From assembly GCA_951812925.1 (NCBI GenBank), contig OX638370.1:26837964-26901963 (forward strand): DNA of 64,000 bases, in the 5' to 3' direction. The translations under genes and the position numbers were made by a program. The notes beneath the pieces are model-generated. The model searched no databases and was not told the origin of the DNA. It saw only the letters and a program-made list of their open reading frames with translations. Of this stretch, positions 35,615-47,600 are shown in pieces (the first letter of the stretch is position 1; every line of letters starts with the position of its first letter). This DNA comes from Calliopum simillimum (lineage: Eukaryota > Arthropoda > Insecta > Diptera > Lauxaniidae).

Positions 35615-36225
35615 GTAAGTCAAAATTTCTACAAAATTGCTTTATATGCCAACCAAATATTATTCCTTTGAAATTTTGGTAGACAATTAATTGTCTTTTT
35701 CGCTTATCTAATTAACTTTCTTTGCAAATTTGTAATTTTGCTTTATATTTCCAAGAAAACCTTGTAATGGCGGATTTCCTTCATGTAATACAAATTTCAT
35801 TTCTCCGGCGCTACAGTCTATCCCCATTTTATTTCATTCCCCATAAAATTTTCTCTAATGTTACCTTATAGTTCTATGCAACAACACAAAAATTTATTAT
35901 CTTCATCCGTATTTTATTGATACCAAAAGTATAAATTCTGTTATGGCGTTTTTTGTCGCGTGTCTTCTTTTGCCATCCCCCATTCCCCCCAAGCTCTCCA
36001 ACCATCCACCTACCACAAGCTTCATTCATGGCAACCAATGTCTCTGTTTAAGGGTTGGAAAAATCGATTTTTCACCAAAATGTGTTTTCATTTGTTGTCA
36101 ACTTGTAAAATTTTATGCTGGCAATGCTGTGTATAAAGCGACAGGTTTGATATTTACGGTTGTTTATTTTTCATGTAAGAGAAAAGTACTCGCTGCAGTA
36201 AAGTTGAAAATAATTTTTATAAATA
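35615..36225. other. Intron start, no recognised feature
   Basis: It follows the GTAAGT donor. The + frame at 35,943-36,230 has no domain and no splice sites that would link it to the exon. Confidence 0.4.
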
Positions 36226-36289
36226 GTTAAAAAGAAATATTTTGACAAAAATTATCGTAAACGACGCTAAATAGTTTTCAAATTATCTT

Positions 36290-37640
36290 TAGCAATGATT
36301 CGAGTTCCTTAAAGTGTCTGGTTCTGACATAGTTAAAATTGACTTAAGCGACAAATGAATAATCATAAGCGACAGTTAAATTTTTTGAAATATCTGAATT
36401 TTTGTTTAATTATCCTAAGCGACAACAAAGTGTTTTCAATAAAACTGCTAAAAACGACCAGTTACCTTTGTAAATTGTTAGAAATTTCTCTGAAATTAAC
36501 GTAACCTATAAAAGTTTGCAATAAATTTACCGTAAGAGACAAATCAACCTTTTGAAAGTAGTTAAAACTTCTATGAGTGACGATAAACTATTTCTAATTA
36601 AATTATCTTATTTTATCGTTTGATGAAATTAACGTAAGCGACGAAAATAAGTTTCCTATTGGCTTATTACAAGTAATGATTCGACATTTTTGTTAAAATT
36701 CACGTGAGCTGAACTTTCGTAAAGCGATATTATAAAGTTTTCAATAATATTTTTACAAGCGACACTTTCGCTCGTTTCAAATGAATAGTTATCGTAAGCA
36801 ACAGTAGCTTGTTTCGAGTTAAATTAAACTAAAGTATATATTGTGAATTAAACCTATTGTAAATGACTTTTTTATGTCAGAATCAACATAAACAACAAGA
36901 ACTATACAGATTTCTATAACATATTTGCAAGCGACAGTCACACTTTTTATAAATGGATAGCTATCGTAAGCGACAGTAACTTGTTTTAGGTTATATTGAC
37001 GGAAGTGAATGTTATGCGATAAATAGATTTTTTTTGTCAATATTATCGTATGCTACAAGAATTATAAAGTTTTCAATAACATATTTGCAAGCGACAATCT
37101 GATTTTTTATAAATGGATAGTTATCGTAAGCGATATTAACTTGTTTTAAATTGAATTAACGGAAAAAAAGTAGATTTTATGCAATAAAGTGATTTTGTTT
37201 TTCTGGCCAAATTATCGTAAGCGACAAGAATTATTAAGTTTTCAATTAAATATTTGCAAGCGACAATCTGAGTTATTATAAATGAATAATTATTGTAAGC
37301 GACTGTAGCTTACTTAAGGCTTAATTATCAGAAAATAAAGAAGATTTTATGCAATAAAATTATTGTTAGTGATTTGTTTTTGTCAAAATTATCGTAAGCA
37401 TTCTCAAGCATATTCTCAAGCATTTTATAAAAGAAAAGTTATCTTAAGCGGCAGTAGCTTGTTTAAGGTTAAACTATCGTATATGAAAGTAGATATTACG
37501 CAATAAAATTATTATGAGCGACTTTTTTTATGTCAAAATTATTGTAAGCGACATTGGCGATATTTAAGCGCTTTTCATAAAACCAATGTAAATATTATCG
37601 ATAATTTCAAACAGAAAATTGTGGTAAGCGACAGTTGGCA
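36290..37640. repeat. Array of TATCGTAAGCGACA motifs with ~165-bp higher-order period
   Basis: CGTAAGCGACA or a close form occurs more than twenty times. Between about 36,940 and 37,300 the motifs sit in a repeating frame: GCAAGCGACAATCTG, then ATAAATGGATAGTTATCGTA, then TAACTTG, TTATGCAATAAA and TTTTTCTGGCCAAATTATCG, with a period of about 160-165 bp (36,962, 37,122, 37,287). Outside this core the motif persists at irregular spacing. It is non-coding, probably an old satellite-like array. Confidence 0.65.
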
Positions 37641-37849
37641 TAGTTTTTTGAATTTTTTCAAAAAGTGCCTTAACAGATTTACTTGAGAAGTTTTTTCTAA
37701 AAATTGACACAGTCCTTTGGGCGCAATGGCAACACTTATGCCAAAATCTCATTGGAAATATGTAACAGAAATCCAAAGTTGTCATTATACATACAACATT
37801 GTTTCAACTATTTTTTTTTTCCTACTAAATATTAATACATAGCGTTGCC

Positions 37850-38535
37850 ATGACGCCTCAAAGTATGCAATGTTGCTCTTAAAATAAATAAAGCAAACAT
37901 TTTTCTCTCTTGAATTGTCAAAATGTAATAAAGTGATAAACTGTAAAAACAAAAAGTAAACTCATACATTGCTAAAAATTATGCAATACATTACAAGCAA
38001 AATAAACAAAATCTAAAAGTGTTGCATACTTTTAGGCACAAAACTTATTGCATTCTACTTTAAGCCCTTTTAATTGCCAGCATTTACCTTTTTTACACAG
38101 TTTTCTAGTCAACAACAGAATTGTCAACTTATACATTCCCTTTTTGCCTCTGCTTTTTCTGTAACATACTTTTAGGCTCGTTAAATACTCACTTTTGACA
38201 GTTGAGTGAGCGAAAGTGTTTGTTATGTTGCTAGTGCTCACAACTAAACGTTTTAATTTGCTCTCTACGCTTTTTTCTACGTCACTTAAAATGAAGAAGT
38301 AAACGGTGAAAGCAAAACGTAAGATTACTGTTGCATACTTTTAGGCTTCAGAAAAATGCAATGTTGCTAAAAAGCGAAGCAGAGCATAAGACAAAACGAA
38401 AATACGTGTATGTGTGTGGTGTCTTTTTTGCCGTGCAAAACTTGAGCAACAGCGCGCATCCTTCATTTTTCATCTTCAGCTCACATTTAACTTGAAGAGT
38501 AATCGTTTAGCGTTGCATACCTTGCGGCAGCGTTT
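37850..38535. repeat. Spaced GTTGCATACTTTTAGGC motifs
   Basis: The 17-mer is found at 38,022 and 38,331. Close forms are TAACATACTTTTAGGC near 38,164 and GTTGCATACCTTGCGGC near 38,511. An inverted form (GCCTCAAAGTATGCAATGTT) is near 37,857. Spacing is about 140-180 bp. The sequence between the copies is otherwise unique-looking. It may be a very diverged tandem repeat or a bound-site cluster. Confidence 0.45.
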
Positions 38536-39160
38536 CACAACGTGCAACTAAATTACAACGAAAAAATTACACGTAAATAAAAACGCTCTCATGCAGCTGC
38601 TGGTGTAAAATTTATAGAAAAACACCCTCAGTTGTCTGTTGGTTGTTGATGATGTTGCTCCAGTAGGTGGGTGTTAGGTTGCACTGAAATCGCTGAAAAA
38701 TGCAAGGATAGCAAACGGATGCTTAGATCCTGTATTGAAGTTGGCGTTTTTCGCGTTAGTCACGCGCCGCGCTCTGCATGATATATGACGATGATGCATG
38801 GATGTTGCATCTGGCTACTGTCGTTGTCCGTATTTGGCATTGTAACATTGTTGCCATGTCTGTGATGTAGTGCACTGTATTGCACATGTGGCGTGGCGTG
38901 TACGACGATCACCAGCTGCATTCGTAAATCATGTTGCCTTTTTGTTTGTTCTTCTCTATCATATCCTGCAGGAAATTGTTGTTGTTGTTATTGGAAGTCT
39001 AGCAATTGTCCATTCATCGTTTATCGTGGTTTGATTGGGTTGTGAAAAATGCATTGCAGATAGTGGTGTTGGGGGTTTTTTTTTTCTTCTCACTAGCAGC
39101 ATGGTTTTATGTTGTGCTGCTCTTTAAAGAAGCGTTTTTATTTAGAAAAAAATTTGGCTA
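38536..39160. other. No recognised feature
   Basis: A less AT-rich, low-repeat stretch with TGTTGTTGTTATT and GATGATG runs. It could hold an intronic enhancer or non-coding RNA, but nothing specific can be supported. Confidence 0.35.
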
Positions 39161-39164
39161 CTTA

Positions 39165-40015
39165 AATGTTAGTCTGCCATTGCATTGTTATGGGCAAAAT
39201 CCCACAAAGACCTATAAAGTGAAAAGCAAAGCGGCATACCATTTTGATAAGAGTACTGAAATTTCAAAAATATTTTAGTACGCACGTCTGCCATTTGTTT
39301 ATTGTAAGCAAACAATGAATATTTCATAATAACAAGCGGCAGACATGTACTCTTCAAGTGGAATACTTTTTGAGACAATTTTTTGTTACTGCACACGTCT
39401 GCCTGTTGATTGTCGTGGATAAAACAAAAAATTTGTCGAAAAACTGTAGTGGCAGACGACTGCTTTCTTAATAAATCATGCTGAAAAAAAAAAAAATAAA
39501 AATAAGTAAAAATTGCGTGTGCCATACATTAATGTGATATGACTATTGCATAGATTTCAAAAATACATAGGCAGACGTCTTTAAAAATATGTGCTTAGTA
39601 TTAATGAAATTCAAACTTCTAGATTTTGTAATCACAAACAATACAAAGGTAAAAATCAACATCTGGCTTGTGAAATAAAAGCCACACAGTCAAAATCACA
39701 AATGAAGACTTTCTTAATTTCAAAAAACACTTCTAAAAATAACTAAATAATAAGATTAAAAGTCTGCCTTTCTTAAATGTAAAGCAAGTTTTGCATAGGT
39801 TTTAAAAATACACAAGGCAGACGCTTTTTCTTTACGTCTGCCTTTGTTTTTTGAAAAACAAATATTGCAAAGATTTCAAAATGACAAAAGGCAGACCCTT
39901 GCAATTGAAAACTTGGTTCTGAAAAATTTCAATAATAAAAATTCAAGACTGCCATTTGCTTAAAGTATGAAAAAAGATTGTATTGCAAATTTAAAAGGCA
40001 GGCATGACCTTCTTG
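39165..40015. repeat. Array built on GGCAGAC/GTCTGCC with a ~38-nt module
   Basis: GGCAGAC or its complement occurs about twelve times (near 39,171, 39,287, 39,327, 39,397, 39,452, 39,571, 39,763, 39,812, 39,835, 39,888, 39,950, 39,998, some with one change). Four copies share the preceding module TTGCATAGATTTCAAAAATA or close to it (about 39,545, 39,790, 39,868, 39,979). The motif returns at 41,970-42,255. It is non-coding. Confidence 0.55.
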
Positions 40016-40800
40016 GTACTCCTTAACCCAGTCATGAATTTATTTCACTTTTAAAATACACGCTTCACTAAAGCTTATCTCGTAGACTTAATTTTTTTTT
40101 TCTTCAAAATAAAAATAATTACATTAAAAAATCTGCATTTGACTTCAGTAAGACATCCATGACATTACGTGTATTGTGTTGTCAGATTATGCGCTGGTTT
40201 ATTTAAAAAATTTTCTCCATTATTTTCCCCACGCTTTATTTACGCAAAAATTTTCACTTGCATTCTATTTTGCATACGAGATATACAAACAAATAAAAAA
40301 AAAAAATGAAAAATTCAATTAATTTGCATTTTCCGTCTCATACTGCAACAAAGAACACAAAAAAAAAAACCAAAAAAAGATATGCGTTGTCCGCGCCAGC
40401 TTGTCTGCCAGTTTGGCGAGACAAAACCATGGAAAAATACACATACGCACACACATTTTTCATCCCCCATACCATAAATAAGGCAACGGCTGTATGTGCA
40501 ATCAATGCGCTACCCAACTGGAATGGGTGTCACTAGTGACTAAATTATGAAATGGCAATTTTGTATACTTTTTTTGTGAATTTATTACTTAGCGCTTTCA
40601 TTTATGTAATTATATCGCAACCAGCTGGCCGGGCTATCGTTGATTTTGATTTAGATGAAGTCCATGTTTTCTATCTGGAAAGAAGTTAGGCAACATAATG
40701 TACCAAGATTTATCCCCTTGCCTTAACCTTCTCACTTTTTGCAGGTCGTTTTGTAAGTAAAATATACGCTCACTGCAATAAGTGTAGAAATATAGCATAT
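40016..40800. other. No recognised feature
   Basis: AT-rich. The frame at 40,306-40,536 is not convincing. Confidence 0.45.
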
Positions 40801-40804
40801 TTCG

Positions 40805-41465
40805 AATTTTGGGGGTGCAACGCCCTTAGCCCAAGCCCCACATGTTTTGCATGGCTTTTGGTAAAGACCATGAACATTCATTCTTCAAGTTTAACAACTG
40901 CTATACTGAAATTTATTTGTATGGAAGGTACAATGTCCCCTGATTTAATCTCCTCTATTTTTTGTATGGATCTTACTTAGTAGACAACATAAGTATGCAT
41001 CCATGCATCAGGGTGCGGAGGTATATCGTTTTAAATGTTTTTTTGCATGAAGTTTTTATTTGCGGGGTGCAACACCCCCTCATTCAATCCCTCATTTTTT
41101 AAAATATTAACCTGGTGGAAAATTTGGTGCAGATATAGTGAAAATATAGTTGCGATATATCTAGTGGATTACGCGTGATATATATATGTATTCTCCTTTA
41201 ACTGCTAGGAGGAGCACAGGGCCAATATGAAACGTCTCCATTTGTTGCGATCCCTTGCGATGACTTTAATCTCTTGCCAAGGTTTTCCCGATTCTTGGAT
41301 TTCCAGTTGGTTTGGGTCTACCAAGTCCTCTACTGCCTTGTGGATTCCACTCACTGAAAATATGGTTGCGATATATGAAGTAGCTTAAGCGTGATATGAT
41401 CACAAAAACACTCACTATACTTGGTTTTGTGTAGGGGTATAACACTCCCTCTCCGTTAAAACCAA
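40805..41465. repeat. Degenerate repeat with GGGGTGCAACGCCC units
   Basis: GGGGGTGCAACGCCC (40,811), GGGGTGCAACACCCC (about 41,063) and AGGGGTATAACACTCCC (about 41,434) mark three diverged units, with GATATAGTGAAAATATAGTT-like sequence between them. The last two units are separated by a LINE tail insertion. Confidence 0.45.
41182..41353 (-). mobile_element. RTE-like LINE 3' end with target-site duplication
   Basis: On the minus strand the C-terminus reads NPQGSRGLGRPKPTGNPRIG and then, after one frameshift, WQEIKVIARDRNKWRRFILA LCSS and a stop, as in RTE-type elements. A TACATATATATA tail follows. The flanks carry a diverged direct repeat of about 42 bp (41,139-41,181 and 41,355-41,397; both contain GTTGCGATATAT and GCGTGATAT), which looks like a long target-site duplication. 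Only about 170 bp of the element is present. Confidence 0.55.
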
Positions 41466-41805
41466 TCGGAGCTCCAATTACAACAATTTTATACAGTAAG
41501 ATATATAATTTTTGGACTAAAACTGCAAAAAAAAACTTAAATTGAATTTGTTTTTGATTTCTATGAAAGCATTTCGAAAAGTCATGCAACTTTTTGGCAT
41601 GAAATGAAGTCTTTTATTATTTTCTCCAATTTTGTATTTAATAAATATTTCAATTTCACACTTATGATACAAATGACCATAAAACGCTTTTAGACCTCTT
41701 TAAACAGCCACCACGGAAAAATCCCTCTAAATAGAAGTATGTTTCTTCAACGGAGTCAAATATTGAATTACTTTCACACCCATGTAACTCTATCATCAAA
41801 ATCGT

Positions 41806-41896
41806 GTATGTATGTATGTATTCTTCTTTAATTCTTAGGAGGAGCATAGGGCCAATATGAAACATCTCCATTCGTCGCGATCCCTTGCGATGACTT
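41806..41896 (-). mobile_element. RTE-like LINE 3' end, second copy
   Basis: On the minus strand IARDRDEWRCFILALCSS and a stop, then AAGAATTAAAGAAG and a (TACA)n tail. ATCAAAATCGTGT stands on both sides (41,794 and 41,899), a 13-bp direct repeat consistent with a target-site duplication. About 90 bp of element is present, so it is an extreme 5' truncation. A weaker relative, GGATGGAGCATAGAGCCAA, lies near 49,053. Confidence 0.55.
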
Positions 41897-41959
41897 TGAT
41901 CAAAATCGTGTGGTTGTTTGTATACTTCCTTAAAAAGTTAAAATGATATATCCTCGCCA

Positions 41960-42260
41960 TTAACCACTTTATCGCCGTCTGCCACGCACTTTCAAATCAA
42001 AAAAATGTCTGCCATTTTAAAGCAGCTTCGAAGAATGCGCCTTGACAAAACTTCATTCATTGATATATTTTTCCACCCATGTAATTTATCGCATTTTGTT
42101 AACACGTCTGGCAAGCACTTGCAATAGCCTAAATCATCAGGCAATTTGCAAACTTCATTAAAGAATAAAACAATATTTTCTCGGAGAACTAGCTACAAAA
42201 TGACAATTTGATTGCCGTCTGGCACGCATTTGCAATTGCTGAAAATATCTGCCTTTTAAT
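41960..42260. repeat. GTCTGCC motif group, continuation
   Basis: CCGTCTGCCACGCACTTTCA (41,974), TGTCTGCCATTTT, ACACGTCTGGCAAGCACTTG and GCCGTCTGGCACGCATTTGC (42,209). These share a longer context (GTCTG(C/G)CACGCATTTGCAA) with each other and the core with 39,165-40,015. Confidence 0.45.
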
Positions 42261-44030
42261 TTTTAATAGAAATTTTTATGAAAACTGAAATATATTAAAA
42301 TAGCAAAGGTGCGAAAGCTTAACACGCTGAAGATTTATGGTCCAAAATACAAAAATTAGAATCAGAATTTAATTACGATATTTATAAATCACGTCATAGC
42401 TAAATCTTCAGCAGAAACGTTAAGGTGACAGTAATTGCGTAGAGAAAAGACCGATTAGGCCCGTAGAGTTAACATAAACTCCCTTCTGTTAAGAGAATAG
42501 TAGTTTTCTGGCTTCATGATATTCATTCACTAAGTTGTAAGCTTAAAAGTTCTAAGCTTTGCACTTTGTACACTTTTCCTACAGGGACAGTATGCAAAAG
42601 CGTCTGCATGAAATCAACATCCTTCCATTTAAGTTTGCGTCACTATTTTTGTATTTTCTTTTATGTATGCATGCATATCTGTGCACAAAAATTGTTGGCT
42701 GTTATTGTGCAACACAACAGCACTCCTCTCGCCTCCACCCATTCAACACCCACGCTAATGCACCCTGCTGTGGTAATATTTCAACTGCATACACAGGTAG
42801 TGGACTTTTGGACTATTCAACTCATACTTTACTGTTTCTACCCCATGAAGTAAGAGGATGTAAAGGATGCTGTGCACACTCTTACACACATATATCCTAG
42901 CGCTGCTGCATCAGTGTTAGTTAGTGTGTTTGTGTGTGTTTAGTATGAGCAAAAGCTTTTGAAAGTCAATGCATTTTCATTTTGTTGAGTGCAGAGCATC
43001 GAATGTCAAAGGATGACATGAGTGAATTTTCGGTGCTGCAAACAAAAGTTTTCGAGATAGCAAACGATATGCTGTTGGTTGTTGGAGGTCAAAGTTCAAA
43101 AAATTTAAAATTTCGTTTATGCACAAATATAATAAGAGTAAGGCAGCAGCAGCAGTAGCATGATGTTATCAATATTTCTAAGAAAATTGAAATTGAAAAT
43201 CATTGCAAAAGTTTTCAGCACACAGCATTTGCTGGTAAAATGCTGGCTGACTGGTAACAACGCATGAATCATGTACCTTTTCATGTTATTTAGGGCATAA
43301 ATTTGAATTTGTATGGTACGTCGTACCATCAAGTACTTGACTTCATTAATGCAATTTAACGGGCACTTCAAGCATCCATCGTCCATCCACTACAGTCAGC
43401 ATTCATTCCATTTCCAACACTTCAAGCTTTCAAATTTTGCTAATTTTGTGCATGCAGCATTTTCATCCCTTGAAAAACTTTAAAATGATTCCGTGTATAA
43501 AGAGTATTGCCAGAAAAATTTAAATGGGGTTGCATTGCGTAAAGGATACGTCGTCGTCGCTTTCTTTTAATGAAACTACCCACTGCAATACAACAACAAC
43601 AACGCTGTGTCTGAACTTTCATTATTCAAACAAATCTGACCATTCTTGCAACATTTGCGTGTGCAGCAAGTGATGCCGGTTGTGCTGCTGCTGTTGCTGT
43701 TCTATGGCGATAAGAAAATGCGTTTTTCAAAAGGGTGATTATGACTCTTCTACTGCTCTACCTAGTAGGTAGGTAGGTAGTTTGGTGATTATTTTGAAAG
43801 TCTGTTTTTTTTTTAACCCCATAGTGGTTGGCAGCTTTAATTGATTTTTGTTGTCTTAAGTTCGAGGGTACTTGCATTGTGAACTTTAATTAAAAAGGGT
43901 TTTTTGAAGTGCAGAACAAAGAGATTTTTTGAGTTTTGTTTCATGTATGGTAATATGTTAATCATACAAATTTTCAATTAAAAAAATTACCCTTACAAAA
44001 AAAATAAAAAATACTCTAAATTTACCACAA
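42261..44030. other. Low-repeat intronic stretch, no recognised gene
   Basis: Less repetitive than its surroundings, with CAGCAGCAGCAGTAGCA (about 43,145), TTGCTGCTGCTGTTG-type and GTAGGTAGGTAGGTAG (about 43,766) simple repeats. An acceptor-like TTTTCCTACAG at 42,584 precedes an open frame to about 42,900, but its translation resembles nothing known and has a stop before any donor I would trust. Confidence 0.35.
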
Positions 44031-44149
44031 AAACTATAAAAATGTTTCAGAAATTTATTAAAACCACTCTCAAACAGACAATATTAAATATATTTATCCT
44101 TTTTTTTGTGCTACTTGAGCTGTGTAAATAACACAAAAATATAAAAATT

Positions 44150-44885
44150 ACACCCAAGCTACGACAACTCTCAAATATTGGAAAAAAACTACTAAAGCCT
44201 TACAAATGTCACATAAAAATCTATATTCTCTAATGGAATATAAGCTCTACTGAGACAGCCGTTCCTCTCAGCCAAAATTGATATAAATAGCAATAAGGTG
44301 ATATGATAACACAAGCTCCAAAATCTTTACAAGTGTCGCCAACAAAAACCACGAAAACTCTACAAATGTCGTGACAAATTATACTCTGAACCAAAAACGA
44401 TATAAACGGCATAAAGTCAAAAACTACGAAAACATTTTTAGGGTCATGTCATGTCAAATTTTACCCTGAAGCAAAACGATACAATCTACGAAAATCCCAC
44501 AATTGTCAGTCAGATTTAACTCAACGCCAAAAACAATTATGAACGAAAATAAAGTGAAATACTACGAAAACTACAAATGTCATGGCAATTTTTACTCTAA
44601 ACCAAACGCGATATAAATGACAATAAAGTAAAAAACTACGTACATTGTACAAATGTCAGGTCAAATTTTACTCTAAATCAACAACAATATCAAACAACAA
44701 TAAAATAATAAACTATGAAAACCCTACAAATGTTTTGTCATTCAAGTCAAGTTTTACTCTGCATAAAAATCGACGTTGAAGACAACAAAGTGAAAAACCA
44801 TGAAAACTCTACAAATGTCATAGGTTACTATGAATCAAAACCGACATAAAATAAACTCTACAAATTCCGCAAAAAAAAAAACACG
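44150..44885. repeat. Degenerate minisatellite, CTACAAATGTCAT units of ~76-86 bp
   Basis: CTACAAATGTC(A/G) recurs with the following AAATTTTACTCTGAACCAAA and GATATAAACGACAATAAAGT segments. Anchor positions near 44,361, 44,573, 44,649, 44,725 and 44,811 give spacings of 76, 76 and 86 bp in the best part. It is non-coding. Confidence 0.6.
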
Positions 44886-45890
44886 AAATTTCTGGAAACA
44901 TGTGAAATTTTAATCTGAAATTTTAAAATTTCTGATAAAAAGAATTTAAAAATTTTCTTTATGCTAAAATAAATTATATTTTTCCAACTCGTTGAACTCG
45001 TTATAATATTCATTAAAAAATTAACGAACAAATTTGCAACGAACGAGCAGCTAAAGAGTTTTCACACTTTTATATTCATTTTCCATAAAATTTTTATAAC
45101 TTTTGCTTAAAATAATATTTCCCTACCTTACTTAATTTGATGAAAAATTTTGTTTTTAAACAAAGTTGACCTAAATTACACTAAAAAAGTTACAAAAAAG
45201 CATTAAAAGTAAGAACACATGAGCGTAGAGTAGGGCGATACAAGGAAACTTTTGAACTACTTTGTTAAAAACTAAGAAAATTTTTCATGAGCAACGTTTG
45301 CGCGCTGTTAAGCAGCTTAAGTTTTAATATGATGTGATGAAGACGACGACGACATTTTGAGTAAGGACGATGATAACAATAATGATAATGATGGATTGCT
45401 AAAAGGACATAAGGTGGAAGAGTAGCTAAAACTATAAAACTTTAAACATTTAATAATTACAAAGTTTCTGCTGACGACAGATATGACGTGAGAAAACCAA
45501 TAGGTTGGCTTCTGTGTACAACTTTAACACTTTTAACTCTGTCTTTTTATACTTATTTTGTCTTAGAAGTTTCTCATATTTTCCCAATATTTTACTGAAT
45601 TTATATTGGTTTTAATTACAGTGGGTTATTTTTCTTGGTGAAAGTTTCGTCGGTGCTTTGGCCACTTCAAAAGCGTTCGATAAAGTGTTTGCACTCTAGT
45701 GAAACATTTCTGAAAAAACGAAACACCTGTGTTCTATGAGACATCAGAGAGACATTTTAAACTATAAACCCTGTAAAATGACCTCAAAACTAGGATTTCT
45801 TCAACTATGTACGTGGGTAAATCTTCGAAAGATGTACCAAAATATGCCTTTTTTTCCCACCTTTTTTTTTTAGTTTTTTATTACTTGACA
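44886..45890. other. No recognised feature
   Basis: AT-rich, with GACGACGACGAC and GATGATAACAATAATGATAA short runs near 45,340-45,390. Confidence 0.45.
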
Positions 45891-45899
45891 TGATTAAGA

Positions 45900-46530
45900 A
45901 ATTTCAGGGTTGCCATGTGTTTCTTTTTAAGCTTCGTTCAAACAATATATTTAAGATATTAAGACAAAATTTTAGTCCCAAAATGCCTAAATAAACTTTT
46001 AAAAAATCCGACATACATTTTTAGGGTTGCCACATGGTTATTTTCGAAAAATTTTTTTAAATCTTACTTTTTTTGACTAAATCTAAATATTTGTATTCAG
46101 AAACTCACAGATAAACTTTATGAAAATTCTGCAAAAAATTTTACGGTTGCCATATGTTTGTTTTTTTAAGTTTTGCTTGAATCATATATTTTAAGAACTT
46201 TATTTTAGAACTATTTTAAAACAAAATTTTTTTTTTTTTTTAATAAATGGCTTAAGCGAAACTAACAAAACAAACGAGTGGCAACACCGAAAGTTTTGTA
46301 AAATTTAAAAAAAGTTTATCTGATTGTTTCTGAAACCGAAAATCTCAATTTAGTCAAAAAAACTAAGAATTCTATAGATATACAAAAATAACTAAGTGGC
46401 AACCCTACAAATTTATGTTGGATTTTTAAAAAGTCTATTTAAGTGTTTTAAGACTAAATTCAAATTTTTATTTTTTGAATAAATAGTTAAGCAAAACTAA
46501 CAAAAAAAAAAAAACAAAGTGGAGGGTTAC
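45900..46530. repeat. Inverted repeat with internal AGGGTTGCCA units
   Basis: The left arm has three units beginning AGGGTTGCCATGTGTTT, AGGGTTGCCACATGGTT and ACGGTTGCCATATGTTTG (45,906, 46,023, 46,142; about 118 bp apart). The right arm has the complements near 46,280 and 46,398-46,406. Paired positions sum to about 92,430, so the centre is at about 46,215. The arms also share TTTAAGTTTTGCTT/AAGCAAAACTAAC. Confidence 0.6.
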
Positions 46531-47280
46531 TAAACGGAGAATGATGAAACGGAGAATGACAAAACGTTGCAAAAACAGTAATATTACAATGAAAATAGCA
46601 ATTTTTTTAGAGTTGAAACTGCTGCCACTCTAATTGTTTATTGATTTAATTATATAAAGATAAAATAATATGTTTAGTAATATAGTAAAATTTACGCGGA
46701 GAATGATGCACACTTGCGTTCCTTAAAAAATTTTAAACTTTTTTTAAGAAAAAAAAAACACCCGAACACTCACAATCGAAAAACCAAAACTGACTGAGCT
46801 GAAAATACACTAAATAACCTCTTTCTCTTTACTTTTAGTTTCCTTTTTACTCAATATTTGAAAAAATTATAGTTAGAATAAGAAAAACTGAGCAGAGATA
46901 GTCTAAACTGTGCGACCACCTTCTATGTAAAAAAATTTTTTCGAAGAGTTAACAAAGAAAAACAACTAAAATATATATGGAAACAATGTCGTATGAGTTT
47001 TTTTTTTTTTTGAAAATAACGTAATATGCGAAACGGGCAAATTAAGTGCACTAAAAAGCTGTTAATGACAGGACGGAGCATGACGTTTTCACGCATCTTA
47101 TTATAATTTCATAGTAAAATTTTAAAAATCAATTTTTTTTCCAAACAATTCTTATAGAAGCTCTGGTTCGGTATCTGTATTAAATAGTTAAAATATCACA
47201 ATTTAAATTTAAACATGGTTTTGAGCTCCGGGACATTTTTTCGAGAGTCGCCTATGTATTTATTTAAAAAGCATTTGGTT
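46531..47280. other. AT-rich spacer
   Basis: AAACGGAGAATGATG and AAACGGAGAATGACAAAACG stand in tandem at 46,535-46,564, with related GGAGAATGATGC at about 46,698. Otherwise nothing is recognised. Confidence 0.4.
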
Positions 47281-47289
47281 TCCAGAACA

Positions 47290-47600
47290 TAGTGGTCTGT
47301 AAGGCAACGAAATAGTAGGCTAATTCTACAGAAGAGGAGCATGCCAAGAAAAATCATGAAGTACAAGCTTAACACTTGGCTATACAGAAAAGTTCAAGAT
47401 TCCTTGAAGGATACCCCGCAGCAGATAGGCAATATCATTCATGTATGGTAGAGCATAACAAAAAACCGAACATTCATTCATGCTGAATAGAAAAGCTACG
47501 CGAGCTGTTACTGGAATTCACACTGGACACTTCGGAACGCTGGAACTCATGTCTTCGCGAGAATTTTCAAGTTAATCTATTACTTTGCCAATATGTGCTA
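47290..47600 (+). pseudogene. Possible LINE C-terminal fragment
   Basis: RKATRAVTGIHTGHFGTLEL on + at about 47,490-47,550 resembles the TGH segment that follows the RNase H domain in I/LOA-like LINEs (compare the TGH segment within 27,379-27,948). Stops and shifts surround it and no Cys/His cluster is seen. Confidence 0.3.

Noticed and set aside
36290..37640. CRISPR-like array
   Set aside because: Regularly spaced short repeats, but the spacers are themselves repeated, the units are degenerate, and the DNA is eukaryotic.
42559..42900. Exon preceded by TTTTCCTACAG
   Set aside because: Two frames are equally open, neither resembles a protein, and no donor of quality follows.
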